Positions 29,768 to 35,966 of a stretch of DNA of 42,089 nucleotides are shown here, piece after piece. Numbering within the stretch: the first letter of the stretch is position 1; every line of letters begins with the position of its first letter. Source of the stretch: Candidatus Uhrbacteria bacterium (GTDB lineage Bacteria > Patescibacteriota > Patescibacteriia > UBA9934 > GWF2-40-263); the NCBI GenBank assembly GCA_016206085.1, contig JACQSF010000030.1:1-42089 (forward strand). Direction: 5' to 3'. Under the pieces are notes generated by a model that searched no databases, was not told where the DNA came from, and saw only the letters and a list, made by a program, of their open reading frames with translations. Both the position numbers and the translations under genes were made by a program.

Positions 29768-29866
29768 AGTAAACTCATAAAATAAATGGGTGATATTTTT
29801 TCGTACCCACTTTCGCTCTTCGAGCTTCGGTGGACAGGCCTACGAACTTTTGTCACTAGTCGGAAG

Positions 29867-29898
29867 GTACGATTATGTCCGATCGGACATAATCGTAC
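29867..29898. promoter_or_regulatory. 32-bp perfect palindrome GTACGATTATGTCCGATCGGACATAATCGTAC (operator, cruciform or terminator unknown)
   Basis: Read directly; equals its own reverse complement over 32 nt. Confidence 0.9.
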
Positions 29899-29931
29899 TT
29901 TCGAAACGTTCACGTTATAGTGAGACACCAC

Positions 29932-30450
29932 TCAGCGATGTCTGACATGACTAAGTGACGGTACGGACGATTTATACAAATCTTCAACCGCTAAGTACGG
30001 TTGAACGACTCCTAAGCTCAAGTAATGCGTCTGAATCTCTCTTGAAAGAAAACGAAAGTCTCGAATTCGATTTCGACAATTCGTACTCCCACAATGACAG
30101 GAAATCTCCCATAAGCCATCACCCATTGTCGTGGAATAATCGTAACAGATTTCCTCACCTGGTTGGATATTTCTCAGAGCAACCAGCTGCAGATCACGAT
30201 TGACTCCCGCGTTTGGATCGCAAGAATGGTTTGCACATCTCCCAGGATCCTGTAAATCAACATAGCGATTCAATCCAATCTGAAGTGGATCACTTTGTTT
30301 TTCTCCTTTCTCTAGTGCCTGGGAGGTGGTGATCACCAAACCTTCAAATGGAAGGACAGTCTCTCCGGCCTCTATCGACTTGCGAGCAAACAAACCCTTC
30401 CCGAGTTTGCAATCTCTCACCTCAAACAATTCACTCATACGCCATGACAC
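29932..30450 (-). CDS. SET-domain protein with post-SET cysteines (second copy in window)
   Basis: CKLGKGLFARKSIEAGETVLPFEG, CANHSCDPNAGV, GEEICYDYS, CHCGSTNCRN. Confidence 0.92.
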   Translation of the reverse strand: MSWRMSELFEVRDCKLGKGLFARKSIEAGETVLPFEGLVITTSQALEKGEKQSDPLQIGLNRYVDLQDPGRCANHSCDPNAGVNRDLQLVALRNIQPGEEICYDYSTTMGDGLWEISCHCGSTNCRNRIRDFRFLSREIQTHYLSLGVVQPYLAVEDLYKSSVPSLSHVRHR

Positions 30451-30474
30451 TTCTTGAAGAGTTATGTTAATGGG

Positions 30475-31500
30475 TCAACTTTTCGCCGTGTAGTACGTCG
30501 CCCGACCCTTGCCTTGGCGCTCAATCAGCTTTTGATCGAGCAGATATCGGAAGTCCAGAGCACGGGTTGGCTTGGCCCTATCAACCAAAGTGGCGTAGAT
30601 CGTGTCATTGATGGATGGGTGCTCACGGAGGTATTCCAGAATAACACGATGGTGATCCTTCAAACCGGATGTCGGAGACTCCACTGTTTTCTCCAGTAGC
30701 TCTTTGACCCGAAGAAGCTCATCAAGCACGCCGTCGGTGAAGTATTCGAGCCACGGGGTAAAATCGACGTTAAAATCATAGTAACTTCCCCGTTCACCTA
30801 CCGTGGCGAAATATTTGGTCACGTTCCCGTTGTAATAACGCTCAAAGCTAAAAAGGTGGAAGATGTCGATTCCGAGAGCGGCGAGCAAAAGGGTGGTCAA
30901 TAATCTTACTGTGCGTCCGTTCCCGTCCATGAACGGGTGAATCAGGACAAATTGCTTATGGAAAATCCCAGCCAAAATCAACGAGTCAATTTTGCCTTTT
31001 TTAGCGTTGGAAAATTCCAACAAGTCTTCAAGCAGTCCCGGAACGTGGCCATGATCTGGCGGCCAAAAGACGGTCTGACGCAACATTGGATCATTTACGA
31101 AAACAGGAGCTGTTCGTAGAGCGCCGGAAGAAAAATCCGGCAGTAGCTCTTTTGTCACTAAGCAATGCGTAGCGAGAACCGTTTTTAGATCGACAACAGG
31201 AGCACTTCCCTCGGTCTGTTTTTTGAGCGCCAACAGAGCCTCGTTGTAATTGAGGACTTCCCGCTCGGAATCCCGAACACGTTCGGGAGCCTGTTTCAAA
31301 AGACGTTTGACGTCGGTTAGAGGAAGCGGATTACCTTCAATGCTGGTCGAGGCGTGAGCGGAAATCTCCCGAGCCACCCGTTCCATTTCAAAAAGCACGA
31401 CGTGAGGAAATCGTCGCTCATTTAAGCTCGCCACGATTTCAGCGATTCGTTTGATGTTAGCAAGAAGAGCTGGGGTAATCGTGTATTTTGGTTCAAACAT
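30475..31500 (-). CDS. Fic family protein (class II-like) with C-terminal winged-helix
   Basis: Fic motif HPFMDGNGRTVR; N-terminal inhibitory motif STSIEGN; C-terminal HRVILEYLREHPSINDTIYATLV...FRYLLDQKLIERQGKGRATYY resembles wHTH. Confidence 0.95.
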   Translation of the reverse strand: MFEPKYTITPALLANIKRIAEIVASLNERRFPHVVLFEMERVAREISAHASTSIEGNPLPLTDVKRLLKQAPERVRDSEREVLNYNEALLALKKQTEGSAPVVDLKTVLATHCLVTKELLPDFSSGALRTAPVFVNDPMLRQTVFWPPDHGHVPGLLEDLLEFSNAKKGKIDSLILAGIFHKQFVLIHPFMDGNGRTVRLLTTLLLAALGIDIFHLFSFERYYNGNVTKYFATVGERGSYYDFNVDFTPWLEYFTDGVLDELLRVKELLEKTVESPTSGLKDHHRVILEYLREHPSINDTIYATLVDRAKPTRALDFRYLLDQKLIERQGKGRATYYTAKS

Positions 31501-31512
31501 ACGACTATTTTA

Positions 31513-31548
31513 TAGACGTATTATAGACGATTATTAGACGATTGTAAA
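31513..31548 (-). promoter_or_regulatory. Fic gene promoter with three 11-bp-phased TAGACG iterons
   Basis: Minus strand TTTACA (31543-31548), 17-bp spacer, TATAAT (31520-31525). TAGACG at 31513, 31524 and 31535 on the plus strand. Confidence 0.75.
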
Positions 31549-31587
31549 CAGTCCCATATGGATATTTTTGTGATATACACGCCCGAT

Positions 31588-32655
31588 CTACTTAGGAAAT
31601 CCCAAACCAACTTTGTTACGAATGAGCCGTTGGATTTCATAAGCGTTGGCGTGAGAACACAGGCCAAGATACGAAGTCGCATTTCTTTCAGTCACTCGCC
31701 AGATCGCTCGCCTCTTGGTCTTCGGTCGCAAGATAGTCGCATGGGGTAGAAGTACATAACCCAAAAAGTCGACTCCCTGCTCCCATGTACGCACACTGAC
31801 CTTATTGGGATGCAAAGACAAGTCCAAACAATTTCGAACAAATTCGTCGATCTCTTTCGCAAGCGCGGTCGCCTTTGCATGTGAATCCGTTAGAATTACG
31901 AAGTCATCGCAATAACGGACATAATGACGAATCCGCATCTTTTGTTTGACGTACCAATCAAGCTCGTGAAGATAGACATTGGCGAAAAGTTGGCTCGTCA
32001 GATTGCCGAGCGGGATGCCTTTCCCCGCTGAAACCTCAAAGCTCTCGACAACTCCCTGAATAAGCGCGATTGTTTGGGCGTCTCCGATTCTTTTTCCTAC
32101 CAAGTCAAGAAGTATTTGGTGGTTTACGGAGGCAAAAAACTGACGAACATCGCATTTGAGCGCATAAACGGTTCGAGTTCCATTCAGACTGGTTGAACGC
32201 AGAAATGACCGTAAACGTTCTACGGCGGCATGGGTTCCCTTCCCGATTCGACACGAAAAACTGTCGTAAATGAAATGCTTTTCGAAGTACGGCTCGATGA
32301 TATTTACGATCGCTTGATGGGCCACCCGATCACGAACAGTCGCCTTGTGAATCGTGCGTTGCTTTGGATCAAAAATAGTAAAGGGGGCGTATGGACTATG
32401 CTTATAAAGCCCAAAACAAAGATCGTCCCATAAAGCAAACAAATGCTCCTCCAAACCACGCTCAAACGCCATTACGTCCTTCCTCGACCGTTTACCCGAT
32501 CGAAACAACTCCCACGCGAGCAAAAGATTATCCATCGAACAGATCGCACTGAAGGACTCCTCCTCTAACCCCCCTTTCTTATGAGCATGAAAACTCCCCT
32601 CAAACCCCAGCGTCATCCGCCCGTGAGTGGTCCCTCCGATATTCCCATTGTCCAT
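31588..32655 (-). CDS. DGR-type reverse transcriptase (start uncertain: 32655, 32616 or 32535)
   Basis: RT domain with HYVRYCDDFVIL catalytic motif and GKGIPLGNLTSQLFANVYLHELD (the LG...SQ form seen in DGR RTs rather than QG...SP of group II introns), IGKGTHAAVERLRSFLR. Adjacent TR/VR pair. Confidence 0.96.
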   Translation of the reverse strand: MDNGNIGGTTHGRMTLGFEGSFHAHKKGGLEEESFSAICSMDNLLLAWELFRSGKRSRKDVMAFERGLEEHLFALWDDLCFGLYKHSPYAPFTIFDPKQRTIHKATVRDRVAHQAIVNIIEPYFEKHFIYDSFSCRIGKGTHAAVERLRSFLRSTSLNGTRTVYALKCDVRQFFASVNHQILLDLVGKRIGDAQTIALIQGVVESFEVSAGKGIPLGNLTSQLFANVYLHELDWYVKQKMRIRHYVRYCDDFVILTDSHAKATALAKEIDEFVRNCLDLSLHPNKVSVRTWEQGVDFLGYVLLPHATILRPKTKRRAIWRVTERNATSYLGLCSHANAYEIQRLIRNKVGLGFPK

Positions 32656-32991
32656 AGCTTGTATGACACTTACGCGACGTGGAATAAAGTCTTAGAGAAG
32701 TTCCCGAAGTCTCAACGCTACACGCTTGGAGAAACGATCTCGAGAAACCTTCTTACCACCCTTGAAATCATCCTCGCCGCTTCAGGACTTTCGAATCCGA
32801 TCGAAAAGTTGGCAAGGCTCAGGGAAGCCAGCGCGAAGATTGACGCCTTAAAACTCTTAGTGCGCCTTACGAAGGACTGTCAGTGCGTCACAAATAACCA
32901 ATACTTCGATTTTGAATCCCGTTTGCGAGACATCGGGAAGATGACCGGCGGCTGGATCAACTCCTTTAGACGCGAAGAGACGCCTGAATAA
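32581..32991 (+). CDS. avd: Avd-like DGR accessory protein (four-helix bundle)
   Basis: SLYDTYATWNKVLEKFPKSQRYTLGETISRNLLTTLEIILAASG...KIDALKLLVRLTKDCQCVTNNQYFDFESRLRDIGKMTGGWINSFR matches the Avd pattern; adjacent to RT and TR. Confidence 0.9.
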   Translation: MSMKTPLKPQRHPPVSGPSDIPIVHSLYDTYATWNKVLEKFPKSQRYTLGETISRNLLTTLEIILAASGLSNPIEKLARLREASAKIDALKLLVRLTKDCQCVTNNQYFDFESRLRDIGKMTGGWINSFRREETPE

Positions 32992-33004
32992 GGCGCCTCC
33001 TTCG
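32973..33004. terminator. Strong hairpin at the avd stop codon, 12 nt from the TR edge
   Basis: CGAA-GAGACGCCT-gaata-AGGCGCCTC-c-TTCG. Confidence 0.7.
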
Positions 33005-33015
33005 TTATGATAAGA

Positions 33016-33151
33016 ACTCCCTGAGGACGGGGACGGAATAGTTCGAGTTGTCGTTGCTCCGCCAGTTGGCGTTCAGCTTGACCTTGGCGTTGTCGCGGTT
33101 CCAGTTGACGTAAGGCACGTTCTGCCACGGGTCGTCGTCGTTCTCGGGGAC
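33016..33151 (-). repeat. DGR template repeat (TR)
   Basis: 136 bp aligned without gaps to 33550-33685. All 15 mismatches fall at T on plus (A in TR sense). In frame it encodes PENDDDPWQNVPYVNWNRDNAKVKLNANWRSNDNSNYSVPVLRE with ten AAC codons. Confidence 0.97.
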
Positions 33152-33420
33152 CGTCCAGCTACGTCTTCTCCTTCCAAGCCACCGGGCACGGACGCATCCA
33201 CACCCTGAATTTTATGCGGAATCCTTCGGGCTGACCCCTGATTCCAAAAGAAGACGCGGAGTGCTCATCAATCGCTCCACGCGCTCCCGCCCCCAAATAG
33301 GAGAGGGACTCTGGCGGTTTATGCGATCAAGAGGGATTTCGGCGACCGGCGTCCGTAAACGACGGCTCACTGGCCTACTCTCCGGAACCATTGTCGCGGG
33401 TTTCTTGAACAAAAAGAAGA

Positions 33421-33518
33421 GCCGCATCCGGGAGGAGACGCGACCCTTCGATAGGGCGGTTTCCCGAATGCGGCGAGGCGCTTCGCGCCGGGGACCAAGG
33501 GACAAGTCCCAAGACCCC
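33421..33518. repeat. Cluster of hairpins between VR and TR
   Basis: GCCGCATCCGGGA (33421-33433)/TCCCGAATGCGGC (33462-33474), 12 of 13 paired; GGCGC-ttc-GCGCC (33477-33489); GGGG..GGGACaaGTCCC..CCCC (33490-33518). Confidence 0.7.
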
Positions 33519-33547
33519 AAGCGCAAAGCGTTCAAGTTCCCAGTCCT

Positions 33548-34408
33548 CTACTCCCTGAGGACGGGGACGGAATAGCCCGAGTTGTCGTCGCTCCGCCAGC
33601 TGGCGCTCAGCCTGACCTCGGCGTCGTCGCGGTACCAGTCGACGCAAGGCACGTACTGCCACGGGTCGTCGCCGCGCTCGGGGACGTTGAGCTCGTAGCC
33701 CCCTGCGAACAGGCCCGGGTTGGTCTCGTAGTTGATGTCGCGAACGTAGTCCGTGAACATCCATGCGAAGACGAAGAGCTCGTCGGCGAGGGACTTCGGC
33801 CCGCGAACCGCCGTGATCGACTGACGCTCCCGGTTGGCGTCGAGGTCGAACGTCACCCACTCGACGACGGGCTTGTGGGTGTGGTTGCCGATGAGGAGGC
33901 GGAGGCGATCCACCGGGTTCCCCTCGAAGGGGTGCTTGCCCGAGAGGAGAAAGTCCCAGCGCCAGAACTTCGCACCGAACACCGTGTTGACCCGCTTGGC
34001 GTGCGCCTCGAAGGTCCGCGCGACCCCCTCGTCTCCCTCACCGAAGCGGATGCGGAACGAGCGGAATGCGAGGCGACCCTTGGGCCACGCGGGAGCGGTC
34101 TCGGCGAGGCGCGCGAACACCTCCTCCTCGATGCCCCAGCCCTCTTCGTCGTTGGCGCGCCACAGGGCGGCGAGCTGCACTTCGAGGGGGAGCTCGTAGG
34201 GGTTCTTGGTGTCGTCCACGGGCGGGATTGGACGGACCGGCTCCTCGGTCGGGAAGAACTCACGGTAGAGCGCCCCGAAGGCACGATTGAGACCATCCTT
34301 GCCCCGGATGCGGTCGGCGAGCTCGGTCGTGAAACGGCCGTCGCGCACGAGCGCAATGAGGGTCTCGAATCCCTCGCTGAAAACACCGTCGAGAAGGCGT
34401 ACCGACAT
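33548..34408 (-). CDS. DGR target (variable) protein, VR at the extreme C-terminus
   Basis: 286-aa ORF ending PERGDDPWQYVPCVDWYRDDAEVRLSASWRSDDNSGYSVPVLRE, encoded by the VR. Confidence 0.95.
   Translation of the reverse strand: MSVRLLDGVFSEGFETLIALVRDGRFTTELADRIRGKDGLNRAFGALYREFFPTEEPVRPIPPVDDTKNPYELPLEVQLAALWRANDEEGWGIEEEVFARLAETAPAWPKGRLAFRSFRIRFGEGDEGVARTFEAHAKRVNTVFGAKFWRWDFLLSGKHPFEGNPVDRLRLLIGNHTHKPVVEWVTFDLDANRERQSITAVRGPKSLADELFVFAWMFTDYVRDINYETNPGLFAGGYELNVPERGDDPWQYVPCVDWYRDDAEVRLSASWRSDDNSGYSVPVLRE
33550..33685 (-). repeat. DGR variable repeat (VR)
   Basis: 136-bp partner of the TR; the first base lies inside the stop codon of the target gene. 15 substitutions, all A-to-N in the coding sense (12 A>G, 2 A>T, 1 A>C). 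Confidence 0.97.
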
Positions 34409-34476
34409 GGCGTACCTCGTTTGTTGATGCCGCTGGCGTACCGATTCCGGGGTGACTCCCCGTTTACCGGCGTACC
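34396..34476. repeat. Four GGCGTACC direct repeats around the target-gene start
   Basis: GGCGTACC at 34396, 34409, 34435 and 34469 (steps of 13, 26 and 34 bp). Confidence 0.7.
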
Positions 34477-34484
34477 TCTGAATT

Positions 34485-34536
34485 GTTGAAAGCGGCGTTC
34501 TGACGCTTGTCGTAGCAACAAAACGCCACTTTCAAC
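34485..34536. repeat. Long inverted repeat in the target-gene 5' leader
   Basis: GTTGAAAGCGGCGTT (34485-34499) / AACGCCACTTTCAAC (34522-34536), 14 of 15 paired. Confidence 0.85.
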
Positions 34537-34564
34537 GGAAGTAATTTATAATGAACAAGAGCCA

Positions 34565-34593
34565 ACTATAGCATAAAAACGGCTAAAAGTCAA
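34565..34593 (-). promoter_or_regulatory. Sigma70-type promoter for the DGR target gene
   Basis: Minus strand TTGACT (34588-34593), 17-bp spacer, TATAGT (34565-34570). Confidence 0.75.
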
Positions 34594-34626
34594 TGGTTTA
34601 ATGGACTTTGAGTGTTCTAACCTCAA

Positions 34627-35694
34627 TGCACCACCTATAGACGGATTGAAAACTCCAGTGAATTGCCCTCTGGGTCAAATTCAGCGAGGGTGGAAGCCTA
34701 TGAGAGGCCAACCTATAACGCTCTACGAGCGAGAACAGATCGAGCTGTACCTTCGAGGACAGTGGGAAATAAGGAGGATCGCCAGAAAGCTCTATCGAGA
34801 TCACTCTGTCATTTCCAGGGAAGTGAAGCGTAACAAAGGGAGGGATGGGAAGTATCGTGCAAAGGATGCACATGAGAAAGCGACGAAACGCTCAGCGCGA
34901 GTACAGACTCGTAAGCTTGACGAGGATGACGTCTTGCGTAACTGGGTCATCCAGAAACTCAGGGATGACTCTTGGAGCCCTCAGCAAATTGCTGGGAAAC
35001 TAAAAAACCATCCAGATCCGCAGGTAGCCCAGTCGTACGTTTGCCACGAGACGATATATAGCTACATCTACGAAGGTGAAGGACGGTTTATGGGACTGTA
35101 CCAACATCTGCCGCGTCAACACAAGAAGCGACGCACATACAAAGGCAGAAAGAGTCCTAAAAACAAGGGGATTCTCTACATGACACCCATTGCGTATCGA
35201 CCTGAAGAAATCAACAAGAAACAGACATTCGGTCACTGGGAGAGTGACTCGATTATAGGCTCAACCAGACCTGCTCTGTCCGTACAAAAAGAAAGACTTA
35301 CACAGCTTGTGCGCATCTCACTCATCTCTGACATGACAGCAGTCTCGACTGAAGAAGTTCTCAGATGTCGGATTGAAGAGATGGGAGCAGAGTATTGGGA
35401 GAGCATCACACTTGACCGAGGCACAGAGGGAGCCAACCATTACAAACTCAGACTCGACTATCACCTCGACACCTACCACTGCGACCCATACTGTTCCTGG
35501 CAAAAAGGTGCTGTTGAAAACATGAACGCTCGTATTCGTCGCTTCCTTCCCAAAGGAACAGACTTCTCACAACTAACCGCCTACGACATCTATGTCATAC
35601 AAGAACGACTCAACAATACCCCTCTCAAGATCCTGGAATACAAAACAGCCAATGAATTCTCAAGGGAGTTCATTGGCTGATGGGTGGTGGTGCA
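34627..35694 (+). mobile_element. IS30-family insertion sequence
   Basis: Terminal inverted repeat TGCACCACC (34627-34635) / GGTGGTGCA (35686-35694) flanking an IS30 transposase. Confidence 0.8.
34700..35680 (+). CDS. IS30-family transposase
   Basis: HTH N-terminus (LTLYEREQIELYLRGQ-like region ... IARKLYRDHSVISREVKRN); DDE residues in GHWESDSIIG, TLDRGTEGANH and CSWQKGAVENMNARIRRFLPKGTDF. Confidence 0.93.
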   Translation: MRGQPITLYEREQIELYLRGQWEIRRIARKLYRDHSVISREVKRNKGRDGKYRAKDAHEKATKRSARVQTRKLDEDDVLRNWVIQKLRDDSWSPQQIAGKLKNHPDPQVAQSYVCHETIYSYIYEGEGRFMGLYQHLPRQHKKRRTYKGRKSPKNKGILYMTPIAYRPEEINKKQTFGHWESDSIIGSTRPALSVQKERLTQLVRISLISDMTAVSTEEVLRCRIEEMGAEYWESITLDRGTEGANHYKLRLDYHLDTYHCDPYCSWQKGAVENMNARIRRFLPKGTDFSQLTAYDIYVIQERLNNTPLKILEYKTANEFSREFIG

Positions 35695-35963
35695 CTGACG
35701 ACTTGACTATTCACTTTCGGCCTCTTTTTAGCCATTTTAATGACTTTCAGAATCCGAGCGATCTCCTTGTCCAGACTGTCCATGAGATTATGCTCCCAAA
35801 CACGGATTGGAGACCATCCAAGCCGTCGAAGCCCTAAGGTGACCTTTCTGTCCCGTGCTCGATTCCGTTCAATCTTGTCGATCCAAAAACTATTCTTCAT
35901 TTTGTGACGCCAGCGGGAGTATTGCCAACCATGCCAAAAGTCTGAATCCAAAAATACGCACAC
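35670..35963 (-). pseudogene. Very short patch repair (Vsr)-like endonuclease, N-terminally truncated; C-terminus runs into the IS30 end
   Basis: VFLDSDFWHGWQYSRWRHKMKNSFWIDKIERNRARDRKVTLGLRRLGWSPIRVWEHNL matches the Vsr core. The N-terminal KNTKPE..LR..L region is absent because secA abuts. Confidence 0.8.
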
Positions 35964-35966
35964 CTG

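Noticed and set aside
31501-31560. TAGACG repeats as a CRISPR array
   Set aside because: Repeat unit is 6 bp with 11-bp period inside a promoter; too short and too few for CRISPR.
31588-32655. RT as a group II intron maturase or retron RT
   Set aside because: No maturase or HNH domain and no intron ends recognised. Motif LG...SQ and the adjacent TR, VR and Avd fit a DGR instead.
33212-33535. 107-aa minus ORF (and 104-aa plus ORF) in the VR-TR spacer
   Set aside because: Low-complexity Arg/Pro/Ser translation over a hairpin-rich spacer. No domain or clear RBS seen; could be revisited if conserved.
33016-33685. TR/VR pair as a simple duplication
   Set aside because: Random divergence would not place all 15 differences at adenines of one strand.
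33875-34489. 204-aa plus-strand ORF opposite the DGR target
   Set aside because: GC-rich antisense shadow frame with no recognisable domain. The opposite-strand ORF carries the VR and is the real gene.
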